Assembly: GCF_030316765.1 (NCBI RefSeq)
Contig: NZ_JASZYT010000007.1
Location: 62,001-126,000, forward strand
Reading direction: 5' to 3'
Source of the DNA: Variovorax saccharolyticus
Lineage (GTDB): Bacteria > Pseudomonadota > Gammaproteobacteria > Burkholderiales > Burkholderiaceae_C
Length of the DNA stretch: 64,000 nucleotides
Shown here: in pieces, positions 18,510 to 29,466 of the stretch
Position numbering within the stretch: position 1 is the stretch's first letter
How the letters are laid out: each line of letters begins with the position of its first letter
Position numbers and translations under genes: made by a program
The notes under the pieces: generated by a model
Databases searched by the model: none
Seen by the model: the letters and a program-made list of their open reading frames with translations, nothing else
What the model was told of the DNA's origin: nothing

Positions 18510-19415
18510 TCAGCCGGCGCGCAGCTGCTCGCGCAGCTTGACGCCGATCTCCGGCCGCTCCAGGAAGGGATCGGCGGGGTTGGTGATCGACACGATGTTC
18601 TCCATCCGGCTCTTCACGTTGCCGAGCGCCTTCGGGTGGCTGAAGACGTAGAACTGGTTGGCGCTGATGGCGTCGAACACCATCTGCGCGACCTCGGCGG
18701 CGCTGACCTTGCCGCTGCTGACCGCCTTGTTGCTCATCGCCTGGCCGATCAGCTGGCTCCTGGTGAGCTCGCCGCCGGCCAGCGCGCCGGGGCGGTTGCG
18801 TTCGCTCTGCGTGATGCCGGTGGGCACGAAATACGGGCACAGCAGGCTGGCGCCGACCTGGTCGGTGACCAGCTTCAGGTCCTGGTAGAGGGTTTCGGTG
18901 AGGCTCACGACGGCCGCCTTGGCGGCGTTGTAGATGCCCATGTTGGGCGGCGTCAGCAGGCCCGCCATGCTGGCGGTGTTGACGATGTGGCCTCGGTACG
19001 CCGGGTCCTTCGAAGCGGCCTCCAGCATCATCGGCGTGAACAGGCGCACGCCGTGCACCACGCCCATCAGGTCGACGCCGAGCACCCACTCCCAGTCGGC
19101 GACGCTGTTCTCCCACACCAGGCCGCCGGCACCGACGCCGGCGTTGTTGAAGACGAAGTGCGGCGCGCCGAAGCGCTGCTGCACCGCGCGCGCGAGCTCG
19201 TCCATCTGCGCGGCGCTGGCGACGTCGACCTTGCGGGCCAGAACCTGGGCGCCGGCGGCTTCCATCTCGGCCTGCGCGCGGTCGAGCGCATCCTGCTGCA
19301 CGTCGACCAGCACGAGGTTCATGCCGCGGGCCGCGCCGATGCGCGCGCATTCGAGGCCGAAGCCGGAGCCGGCACCGGTGAGAACGGCCGTCTTGCCCTT
19401 GAAGTCCTGGATCAT
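18510..19415 (-). CDS. Short-chain dehydrogenase/reductase (SDR)
   Basis: A 301-residue NAD(P)-dependent oxidoreductase. TGAGSGFG (about 13-20) is the cofactor glycine motif, FNNAGVGAGG stabilises the fold, and the active site is Ser in VNTASMAG with the YNAAK pair (YxxxK). An extended C-terminal part (about residues 240-301) distinguishes it from the classical 250-residue form. It is the last gene of the 22-kb minus-strand acyl block and ends exactly where the SLC13 gene ends; the two stop codons form TGATCA. A role in oxidising or reducing a hydroxyacyl intermediate is suggested by context only. Confidence 0.9.
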   Translation of the reverse strand: MIQDFKGKTAVLTGAGSGFGLECARIGAARGMNLVLVDVQQDALDRAQAEMEAAGAQVLARKVDVASAAQMDELARAVQQRFGAPHFVFNNAGVGAGGLVWENSVADWEWVLGVDLMGVVHGVRLFTPMMLEAASKDPAYRGHIVNTASMAGLLTPPNMGIYNAAKAAVVSLTETLYQDLKLVTDQVGASLLCPYFVPTGITQSERNRPGALAGGELTRSQLIGQAMSNKAVSSGKVSAAEVAQMVFDAISANQFYVFSHPKALGNVKSRMENIVSITNPADPFLERPEIGVKLREQLRAG

Positions 19416-19499
19416 TTGCGCGTGTCCTTTCGTCTCTTGTGTTGGCGGTGAGGCGCTATTGAAATACGAAACCGGCGAGATCGGAGTCGCCTAGGTGCT

Positions 19500-20438
19500 T
19501 CAGGGAGACAGCGCCCGCAACACATAGCCGATCCGCGGAAAGTGCACATGCACCGTGCCCGCGCGCGGGTCGCTGCGGCGCAGCGTGTAGTGGGTGCGCG
19601 TGGCCGCGACCAGTTCGCCCTCGGTGGTCTCGGGCCCGAAGCTTTCGGCGGCGATGCTGACACGCGAGCCGAGCGCGATGTCGTGCTCGTCCTGGAAGGT
19701 GCTGTCCGACAGCAGCGTGTGGGGCGTGGCCGCCGCCGCGACCTCGATCGCACGGGCGGCGTCGAAGACTTCCATCGTGCCGTGGCCGATGGCCGCCATG
19801 CGGTCCATCCAGTCGCCCACGGCGGGCGTCAACTGCAGGATGCCGGCCATCGAAGGCGTGCGCTTGCGCGTGAACCACAGCGAGTGGTAGCAGGCGAAGT
19901 CGGCCACGGTCGGAAAGGCGCCGAGCAGGTAGTCGGTGTCGTCGAGCATGTCGGACAGGCGGCGCAGGTACGACTTGTAGGCCGCGGCGGCATCGGCCGG
20001 CCGCAGCCGCACCATGTTCCCGCTCATCGCGCGGCGATCGTCGGCAAAGGCCTTGGCCAGCTCCGGCGGCGCCTTGCCGAACATGTCGGCCGCGCCCTTG
20101 GGGCTGAAGTTGTAGGCCATGGCGGCCCAGAACAGCGTGCTGTCGGCCCATTGCGCGACCAGTCGCGACAGGCCCTTGCCCGGCTCCGGATAGATCGACG
20201 GCAGCGGCGCCAGATGCTCGAGCACGTCGCAGATGAGCGCCGTGTCGCAATAGATGTCGGCACCGATCTGCAGCACCGGCGTGCGGCGGTAGCCCCCCGT
20301 GAGCGCCACCAGCTCGGGCTTGGGCGCGATCTGCGGAATGATCACGGACTTCCAGGCCAGCTTCTTGTAGCCCAGGATCAGCCGCAGCTTCTCGGAGAAC
20401 GGCGAGGTCGCGTAGTGGTGGAGGATCAGGTCTGCCAT
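19500..20438 (-). CDS. Glutathione S-transferase-like protein with an extra C-terminal domain
   Basis: A 312-residue protein, about 100 residues longer than a normal GST. Residues 1-80 are a thioredoxin-like GST N-domain (LILHHYATSPFSEKLRLILG, with Ser in the TSPFSEK position, then YRRTPVLQIGADIYCDT), and residues 85-205 are the helical GST C-domain. The remaining 100 residues (from PHTLLSDSTFQDEHDIALG to VHVHFPRIGYVLRAL) form a beta-rich extension that I do not recognise. The ATG at 20438 is preceded by GAAGGA-like purines; open frame further upstream is the neighbour's shadow. Its place 22 bases after the AidB-like gene suggests co-expression. Confidence 0.82.
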   Translation of the reverse strand: MADLILHHYATSPFSEKLRLILGYKKLAWKSVIIPQIAPKPELVALTGGYRRTPVLQIGADIYCDTALICDVLEHLAPLPSIYPEPGKGLSRLVAQWADSTLFWAAMAYNFSPKGAADMFGKAPPELAKAFADDRRAMSGNMVRLRPADAAAAYKSYLRRLSDMLDDTDYLLGAFPTVADFACYHSLWFTRKRTPSMAGILQLTPAVGDWMDRMAAIGHGTMEVFDAARAIEVAAAATPHTLLSDSTFQDEHDIALGSRVSIAAESFGPETTEGELVAATRTHYTLRRSDPRAGTVHVHFPRIGYVLRALSP

Positions 20439-20460
20439 GGGGTCCTTCGAGGGTGGAGTT

Positions 20461-22101
20461 TCACTGGGGCCGGGCGCGGGAAATGATCGCATCGAGGTCG
20501 ACGCCGGCCCCGAGCGTGCCGAAGGCATGGCCCCAGTCGCCGCCCAGGCGCGAGGCGCAGAAGCCGCCGACCACCGCGGGCGGTGCAGTCTGCACCAGCA
20601 GCGCGGCCTGCACCGCGAGCGCGACATCCTGCGCCAGCCGGCGCGCCTCGACTTCGGTCGCCATGGCCTCGATTCGCGCGGGCAGCGCATCGGCCAGGTG
20701 GTCGAGCGCTGCATCGCTGCCGCGCGCCGGCGCCAGTTCGCGCGCCAGCGCAGCAACCGCGTCGCCCTTGCGCAGGCCGCGCAGCAGGTCGAGCGCCATG
20801 ATGTTGCCGGCGCCCTCCCAGATCGAATTGAGCGGCATCTCGCGGTAGACGCGGGCCATCACGCCCTCGCCGCCTTCTTCCACGTAGCCGTTGCCGCCCA
20901 GGCACTCCATGGCCTCCTGGGCGAAGTGGCTGCCGCGCTTGCAGATCCAGAACTTGGCCACCGGCGTCAGCAGGCGAGCCATCAGGCGCTCGTGCTCGTC
21001 GCCGGGATGGTCGAAGGCGCGCGCCAGCCGGATCGCCAGCGCGGTCGCGGCCTCGCTCTCGAGCGCAAGATCGGCCAGCACGTTCTTCATCAGCGGCTGC
21101 TCGATCAGCGGGCGGCCGAAAGCCTGGCGCTGCGCCGTGTGGTTCAGCGCCAGGCTGAGGGCCTGCCGCATCAGCCCGCTGGTGCCGAGCGCGCAATCGA
21201 GCCGGGTCATGGTGCCCATCTCGAGGATCTGCGGAACGCCGCGCCCTTCCTCGCCGACCAGCCAGGCGCTGGCGCCATGGAACTCGACCTCGGAGCTGGC
21301 GTTGGCCTTGTTGCCGAGCTTGTCCTTGAGGCGCTGGATGCGGATCGCATTGCGGCTGCCGTCCGGCAGCACCCGCGGCAGGAAGAAGCACGACAGGCCG
21401 GCCGGCGCCTGCGCGAGGATCAGGAAGGCATCGCACATCGGTGCCGAGAAGAACCACTTGTGGCCGGTGATCTCGTAGCGCTCGCCCCAGCCGTCGCTGC
21501 CGGCGCGCACCGCCTGCGTGGTGTTGGCGCGGACGTCCGAGCCGCCCTGCTTCTCGGTCATGCCCATGCCCATCGTGAGGCCGGGCTTGTCGCGCCACAG
21601 CCTGAGCGCCGGGTCGTACCAGCGGCTCGCGAGCTTCGGGCCCCAGTCGGCATACACGCCGGCGTTGCTGCGCAGCGCGGGCGTGACCGCGTAGCTCATC
21701 GAGATCGGACACAGCATCGACGGTTCGAGCTCGGTGAACAGCATGAAGCCGGCCGCGCGCTCCACATGGGGCGACTGCGACTCACCGCTCCAGGGTGCGC
21801 CGTGCAGTCCGGCACCGACCGCGGCCGCCATCAGCACGTGGTAGCTCGGGTGGAACTCCACCTCGTCGATGCGGCGGCCGAAGCGGTCGTGCGTGTGCAG
21901 CACCGGCGTGTGGATGTTGGCGAGCCGCGCATGGGTCTGCATGCCGGCGCTGCCGATCTCGGCGCCGAGGCTGCGCAGCGGGTCGAGCTGCAGCTGCGGC
22001 GCGTTGTGCTTCAGCGCGTCGCCGAGCGGCCGGTTGGTCTCGAACAGGTTGTAGCCGGCCAGCGGCGCCGGCTGGTTGAAGACCTCGTGCGTGGTGTCCA
22101 T
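20461..22101 (-). CDS. AidB-like acyl-CoA dehydrogenase
   Basis: A 546-residue flavoprotein of the AidB branch of acyl-CoA dehydrogenases, close to the 541 residues of E. coli AidB. Landmarks are the N-terminal FNQPAPLAGYNLFETNRPL, MGMGMTEKQGGSDVRANTT (FAD/substrate loop), YEITGHKWFFSAPMCDAFL and the C-terminal AMECLGGNGYVEEGG. E. coli AidB has weak isovaleryl-CoA dehydrogenase activity and binds DNA during the adaptive response to alkylation. Here the gene sits inside an acyl-CoA operon rather than beside ada, which favours a metabolic role; an Ogt gene is elsewhere in the window but not linked. Confidence 0.9.
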   Translation of the reverse strand: MDTTHEVFNQPAPLAGYNLFETNRPLGDALKHNAPQLQLDPLRSLGAEIGSAGMQTHARLANIHTPVLHTHDRFGRRIDEVEFHPSYHVLMAAAVGAGLHGAPWSGESQSPHVERAAGFMLFTELEPSMLCPISMSYAVTPALRSNAGVYADWGPKLASRWYDPALRLWRDKPGLTMGMGMTEKQGGSDVRANTTQAVRAGSDGWGERYEITGHKWFFSAPMCDAFLILAQAPAGLSCFFLPRVLPDGSRNAIRIQRLKDKLGNKANASSEVEFHGASAWLVGEEGRGVPQILEMGTMTRLDCALGTSGLMRQALSLALNHTAQRQAFGRPLIEQPLMKNVLADLALESEAATALAIRLARAFDHPGDEHERLMARLLTPVAKFWICKRGSHFAQEAMECLGGNGYVEEGGEGVMARVYREMPLNSIWEGAGNIMALDLLRGLRKGDAVAALARELAPARGSDAALDHLADALPARIEAMATEVEARRLAQDVALAVQAALLVQTAPPAVVGGFCASRLGGDWGHAFGTLGAGVDLDAIISRARPQ

Positions 22102-22126
22102 GCCAGCCTCCTGTTCAGTTCGACGA

Positions 22127-23143
22127 TCAGATCAGCTTGACCAGCTGCTTGCCGAAGTTCTTGCCTTTCAGCAGGCCGAGAAAGGCTTCGGGTGCCGCTT
22201 CGATGCCCTCGGCCACCGACTCGCGCGGCCGGAGCTTGCCGCTGGCGACCAGTGCGCCCAGTTCGGCCAGCGCCTCGGGCCAGACCTCCATGTGCTCGCT
22301 GACGATGAAGCCCTCGAGCTTGAGCCGGTTGATCAGGAACAGCGCCGGGTTGGCGAGCGGCAGCGGCTGGCCGTCGTAGCCGGCGATCATGCCGCATAGC
22401 GCGATGCGAGCGAAGGCGTTGGTGCGCAGCAGCACCGCATCGAAGATGTAGCCGCCGACGTTCTCGAAGTAGCCGTCGATGCCCTGCGGGCAGGCTTCCT
22501 TGAGCGCCGCGCTCATGCTCTTGACGTCCGGATGCTGGCGGTAGTCGATGCAGGCATCGAAGCCCAGTTCGTCAGTCACGTACTTGCACTTGTCGGGGCC
22601 GCCGGCAATGCCGACCACGCGGCAGCCGCGCGCCTTGGCCAGCGCGCCGAAGGCGCTGCCGACGGCGCCGCTGGCGGCCGTGATGACCACGGTCTCGCCT
22701 GCCTTCGGCGCGATGATCTTCACCAGCCCGTACCAGGCCGTGACGCCGGGCATGCCGACCGCGCCCAGGTAGTGCGACAGCGGCACGTGCGAGGTGTCGA
22801 CCTTCTTGAGCGCGCCGGGCTGCGAGGCATCGACCACGCTGTATTCCTGCCAGCCGCCGAAGCCGACCACCTTGTCGCCGACGGCGTACTTGGGGTGCTT
22901 GCTCTCGACCACCTCGCCGACTGTGCCGCCCTGCATCACCTGCCCCAGGGGCTGCGGCTGGGCGTAGCTCTTGGCATCGTTCATGCGGCCGCGCATGTAG
23001 GGGTCGAGGCTCATGTAGTGATGGCGCACCAGCACCTGGTTGTCCTTCAGCGCCGGGGTCTCGGTGCTGACGAGCTTGAAGTTGCTGGCGACGGCTTCGC
23101 CCTCGGGGCGGTTGTCGAGGATCTGTTGTCTGTTGGTGGGCAT
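22127..23143 (-). CDS. CurA/PTGR-type NADP-dependent reductase of the MDR superfamily
   Basis: A 338-residue zinc-independent medium-chain reductase. The opening RPEGEAVASNF and HHYMSLDPYMRGRMND are typical of the CurA/leukotriene B4 12-hydroxydehydrogenase group, which reduces the double bond of alpha,beta-unsaturated ketones. The nucleotide site is ITAASGAVGSAFGALAKARG, followed by YFENVGG. No zinc ligands of alcohol dehydrogenases are present. It lies between the thioesterase and the AidB-like gene with gaps of 21 and 25 bases, so it is probably in the same transcript. Confidence 0.92.
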   Translation of the reverse strand: MPTNRQQILDNRPEGEAVASNFKLVSTETPALKDNQVLVRHHYMSLDPYMRGRMNDAKSYAQPQPLGQVMQGGTVGEVVESKHPKYAVGDKVVGFGGWQEYSVVDASQPGALKKVDTSHVPLSHYLGAVGMPGVTAWYGLVKIIAPKAGETVVITAASGAVGSAFGALAKARGCRVVGIAGGPDKCKYVTDELGFDACIDYRQHPDVKSMSAALKEACPQGIDGYFENVGGYIFDAVLLRTNAFARIALCGMIAGYDGQPLPLANPALFLINRLKLEGFIVSEHMEVWPEALAELGALVASGKLRPRESVAEGIEAAPEAFLGLLKGKNFGKQLVKLI

Positions 23144-23164
23144 GGAGGTCTCCGGGAAAAGGGG

Positions 23165-23626
23165 TCAGTCGGTCGAAGGCGGGCGCATCGCGTTGGCGCT
23201 GGCCGGCCCCGTGGGCAGGCGGCGCTTCACGTACTTGAAGGTGCCGGTGGCGTGGGCGCAGACGCGTTCCTGGGCGTCGTAGATCTTCGCCTCGGTGAAG
23301 CCCATCGTCGCGGTGCGATGCAGCAGGCTGCCGCGCGCGATCAGCGGACCGACCGAAGGCGCCATGAAGGTGGTCTTCATCTCGATCGTGACGACGCCGG
23401 TCTCGGGCGTTTCGCTGCGCGCGGCGGCGGCCATGGCGATGTCGAGCATCGTCATGACGGCGCCGCCGTGCGTCACGTCGAAGGTGTTCAGGTGCTCGGG
23501 CTTCGCGGTGTAGCGCAGCTCGGATTCGCCGCCCTCGAACTTCGTGATCTCGAAGCCGAGATGGCGCGCGAACGGGATCTGGTCCGTGTAGGAGCGCAAG
23601 TTGATGCTGTCGTCGGAATCGGTCAT
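23165..23626 (-). CDS. PaaI-type hotdog thioesterase
   Basis: A 153-residue acyl-CoA thioesterase of the hotdog fold. The signature THGGAVMTMLDIAMAAAA contains the catalytic-side HGG turn and the acidic residue of the central helix, and TIEMKTTFMAPSVG is the family's beta-strand pair. PaaI-like enzymes hydrolyse aryl- or acyl-CoA esters, often to recover free CoA from dead-end intermediates. It follows the SDR gene after a single base and precedes the CurA-like gene by 21 bases. Confidence 0.9.
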   Translation of the reverse strand: MTDSDDSINLRSYTDQIPFARHLGFEITKFEGGESELRYTAKPEHLNTFDVTHGGAVMTMLDIAMAAAARSETPETGVVTIEMKTTFMAPSVGPLIARGSLLHRTATMGFTEAKIYDAQERVCAHATGTFKYVKRRLPTGPASANAMRPPSTD

Positions 23627-23627
23627 G

Positions 23628-24422
23628 TCAGGCGCCCAGAACCACGCTCACGCCGCCGTCGATCGCCAGCCACTGGCCCGTGATGTGCTTGCCGGCGTCG
23701 CTGGCGTACAGCAGCGTGATTCCCTTCAGGTCCTCGTCGTCGCCGAGCCGGCCGAGCGGCGCGTGGGAGGCCATCTTGTCCTCGCCGATGGACTTGATCA
23801 GGCCCGCCGCCATCTTGGTCATGAAGAAGCCCGGGCAGATCGCGTTGACGTTGATGTTGTACTTGCCCCATTCGGCGGCCAGCGTGTGGGTGAAGCCGAT
23901 CACCGCGCTCTTGGAGGTGTTGTAGGCGATGGTCTGCATCTCGGGCGGATTGCCGTTGAGGCCCGCGATCGAGGCGATGTTGATGATCCGGCCGGCCTTC
24001 TTCGGGATCATGTAGGCGCGCGCCACCTGCTGCGCCAGGATGAAGTAACCGCGCACGTTGAGGTTCATGACCTTGTCCCAGGCCTCGACCGGGTGGTCTT
24101 CGGCGGGCGCGCCCCAGCTGGCGCCTGCGTTGTTGACCAGGATGTCGACCGCGCCCATGCGCTCCAGCGTCTCGGTGGCGAGGCGGCGGGTGTCCTCCTC
24201 TTTCGAGCAGTCGGCCGCGATCCAGCGGGTGTCGATGCCGGCCGCCTGCAGCTCGGCCGCGGCCTGCTCGAGGTCCTCGGCCTTGCGCGAGCTCAGCATG
24301 ATGCGGGCACCGGCCTCGCCCAGCGCGTGGGCCATCTGCAGGCCCAGGCCGCGCGAGCCGCCGGTGATCAGCGCCGTCTTGCCGCTGAGGTCGAAAAGTT
24401 TCTGGATGCTTCTGGCAGTCAT
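23628..24422 (-). CDS. Short-chain dehydrogenase/reductase (3-oxoacyl reductase-like)
   Basis: A 264-residue classical SDR. TGGSRGLG is the cofactor motif, LVNNAGASWG the structural motif, and the catalytic residues are Ser in NIASIAGL and YNTSK (YxxxK). The ending AKH-ITGQWLAIDGGVSVVL matches the tetramer interface of 3-oxoacyl-ACP reductase-like SDRs. An Arg after the glycine motif (SSRKAED) favours NADP. Likely role in the block: hydroxyacyl/oxoacyl interconversion. Gap to the upstream small membrane-protein gene is 60 bases. Confidence 0.92.
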   Translation of the reverse strand: MTARSIQKLFDLSGKTALITGGSRGLGLQMAHALGEAGARIMLSSRKAEDLEQAAAELQAAGIDTRWIAADCSKEEDTRRLATETLERMGAVDILVNNAGASWGAPAEDHPVEAWDKVMNLNVRGYFILAQQVARAYMIPKKAGRIINIASIAGLNGNPPEMQTIAYNTSKSAVIGFTHTLAAEWGKYNINVNAICPGFFMTKMAAGLIKSIGEDKMASHAPLGRLGDDEDLKGITLLYASDAGKHITGQWLAIDGGVSVVLGA

Positions 24423-24482
24423 GGTGTCTCCGGGAATTTCAGGGGGTTGGGTGGTCGGGCATGCTGCGCGACCGGCGCAGGC

Positions 24483-24703
24483 TCACGGCGAATCCTTTTT
24501 GTCCGGGAGTCGGGAGCGGACGTAGATGAGCACCACGCCGACCACGACCAGCGCCGCACCGGGCACGGCCATGGCCCAGCCCAGGGCTTCCTCGGTGCGG
24601 CCGGTCACGATGCCGAGAATGATCGCGAAAAGGCCGCCGTAGATCAGGATCCAGATCCACTTTTCCAGCCTCGCATGCGGCTTCGCCGGTGGGTTGGCGG
24701 CCA

Positions 24704-24704
<1 letters not shown>
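24483..24704 (-). CDS. Small two-helix membrane protein, unknown function
   Basis: A 73-residue protein with two predicted membrane helices (WIWILIYGGLFAIILGIV, residues 17-34, and WAMAVPGAALVVVGVVLIYV, residues 43-62), a basic N-terminal tail and a charged C-terminus (RSRLPDKKDSP). Its ATG shares one base with the stop of the acyl-CoA dehydrogenase gene (TGATG), so it is translationally coupled to that gene. I do not recognise a family. The coupling suggests an accessory role at the membrane for the block, for example anchoring the dehydrogenase or its electron acceptor, but that is speculation. Confidence 0.7.
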
Positions 24705-26536
<1,832 letters not shown>

Positions 26537-26612
26537 GGAGAGGATCGCTGGGCTAGGGGTTGGAATTCGATTCTGCCGCAGCAAGCGATGCCGATGGCAG
26601 CCGTGCAATGGT

Positions 26613-26634
26613 GTCCTGGGCGAGCGCCCAGGAC
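26613..26634. other. Strong intergenic hairpin
   Basis: A near-perfect inverted repeat with arms GTCCTGGGC (26613-26621) and GCCCAGGAC (26626-26634) and a four-base loop lies in the 233-base gap between the thiolase and acyl-CoA dehydrogenase genes. No T-run follows on the minus strand, so it is not a standard intrinsic terminator. It may protect or end the thiolase transcript, or separate expression of the two sub-operons. Confidence 0.5.
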
Positions 26635-26769
26635 TTGTCTCGCCGTCATTGACCGCGCCGATATCGCCGCGACGGCCGCGTCTGCGCGCGGGCCCCGTCC
26701 GCCGCCCGGGCGCCGGCGATCAGCTGCCTGCCGATCGCCGGTCGCCAGGCGGCGCATTGCGCTCTCGCG

Positions 26770-27945
<1,176 letters not shown>

Positions 27946-27976
27946 GATGAGGTCCTTTGAGAAAGAGGAATGGCGG

Positions 27977-29446
27977 TTACTGGGGCTGTGCCGTGTTGAG
28001 CAGCAGCTGCTGATAGAACTGGATCATCTCGCCGTAGTTCGAGATCGAGAGGCGTTCGTTGTTGCCGTGGAAGCGCGGCAGGTCCTCGGCCTTGACGCGG
28101 AACGGCGAGAAGCGATAGACCGCGTCGCTGATCAGGCTGAAGTGGCGCGAGTCGGTGGCTGCCGTCATGAGGCCCGGCGCGACCACCGCATCGGGAAAGC
28201 TCTGGCGCACCGCGTGCTCGATCGAGCGGTAGCCGGTGCTGTCGGTCGGCGACACCGGCGACGGCTCGGAGTTGCCCGGATAGCGCTTGACCTGGATCGC
28301 GTCGTTGCCCAGCGCGCTCTTCAGGTGCTTCTCGACGCTGTCGATGCTGTCGCCAGGCAGGATGCGGAAGTTGACCGCCGCCTCGGCACGCCCCGGCAGC
28401 ACGTTGTCCTTGTTGCCGGCGCGCACGATGGTCAGCGCGGTGGTGGTGCGCAGCATCGCGTTGCTGCTCGGGCTCTTCTCGAGCTGGCCCTGGACCAGCG
28501 GCCCGGTGAGCCACAGGTTGGAGAGCATCACGCGGTTGAGGCCGCTCATCTCGGGCGCCAGCGTGCCGAACATCTGCGCCGCCACGCCCTGGATGCCGCC
28601 AGGCATCGGTGTCGCCTCGAGCCGTGCCAGTGCGGCGCTCATGCTGCCGATCGCGCTGTGCTGCGGCGGCATCGACGAGTGGCCGGGTGCGGTGTCGAGC
28701 GAGAGGAAGAAGGTGCCGTAGCCCTTTTCGGCCAGGCCGATCAGCGCCGCCGGCTTGCCGAGGCCCGGCAGCACGCCGTCGAGCACCAGCAGGCCTTCGT
28801 CGAGCACCCAGTCCAGGCGCACGCCGCGCGACTTCAGCAGCTCGGCGATCGGCAGCGCGCCGCGCAGGCCGCTGACCTCCTCGTCGTCGCCCATCACCAG
28901 ATAGATGGTCTGCGGGGGCTTGAAGCCCTGCCCGATCAGCAGCTCGATGGCCTCCATCTGCGCGAACAGGTTGCCCTTGTTGTCGAGCGTGCCGCGGCCC
29001 CAGACGAAGCCGTCCTGGATGGCGCCGCTGAAGGGGTCGACCGACCAGGCCTTCTCGGTGCCCGGCGCGATCGGCACCATGTCCTGGTGCGCCATCAGCG
29101 CGATCGGCTTGGCGGCGGGGTCGCTGCCGGCCCAGGTGTAGAGCAGCGCCTTCTGGCCCACCACCTCTTTCTTGAGGGTGGCGTGGACCTTCGGGAACTG
29201 CTCGGCCAGGTAGGCATGCAGTTTGTCGAACTCGGCGTCGTTGCCGCTCGGGTTGTCGAGGCTGGACACCGTGCGGAACGGGATCGCGCCGGCCAGCCGC
29301 ATGGCGGCCGCCTGCACGTCGATCGAGAGCTTCGGCGCCGGCGCCACGGCCAGTTGCCGCGACGGCGTGCGCCAGGTATTGACCGCCACGGCCGCTGACA
29401 GGACCACCAGCACCAGCAGCAAGGCCAGGAAAACGCGTTTCACCAT
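27977..29446 (-). CDS. Membrane-anchored or secreted M20 peptidase (PM20D1/CPS1-like)
   Basis: A 489-residue zinc hydrolase. A hydrophobic N-terminal segment (FLALLLVLVVLSAAVAV, residues 6-22) places the catalytic domain in the periplasm. Metal ligands of the M20 family are seen in LMAHQDMVP (His), GRGTLDNKGN (Asp), GDDEEVSG (Glu pair) and the C-terminal TDSRHFS (His); APGHSSMPP belongs to the lid/dimerisation region. The length with N-terminal anchor resembles yeast CPS1 and animal PM20D1; the latter makes and breaks N-fatty-acyl amino acids. Its place between the bifunctional beta-oxidation gene and thiolase (gaps 20 and 31 bases) suggests it releases a fatty acid for this pathway. Confidence 0.88.
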   Translation of the reverse strand: MVKRVFLALLLVLVVLSAAVAVNTWRTPSRQLAVAPAPKLSIDVQAAAMRLAGAIPFRTVSSLDNPSGNDAEFDKLHAYLAEQFPKVHATLKKEVVGQKALLYTWAGSDPAAKPIALMAHQDMVPIAPGTEKAWSVDPFSGAIQDGFVWGRGTLDNKGNLFAQMEAIELLIGQGFKPPQTIYLVMGDDEEVSGLRGALPIAELLKSRGVRLDWVLDEGLLVLDGVLPGLGKPAALIGLAEKGYGTFFLSLDTAPGHSSMPPQHSAIGSMSAALARLEATPMPGGIQGVAAQMFGTLAPEMSGLNRVMLSNLWLTGPLVQGQLEKSPSSNAMLRTTTALTIVRAGNKDNVLPGRAEAAVNFRILPGDSIDSVEKHLKSALGNDAIQVKRYPGNSEPSPVSPTDSTGYRSIEHAVRQSFPDAVVAPGLMTAATDSRHFSLISDAVYRFSPFRVKAEDLPRFHGNNERLSISNYGEMIQFYQQLLLNTAQPQ

Positions 29447-29466
29447 GGAGCGGTCTCGTTCCCGGT

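Noticed and set aside
18504..18515. TGATCA palindrome as a regulatory site
   Set aside because: It is only the two abutting stop codons of convergent genes.
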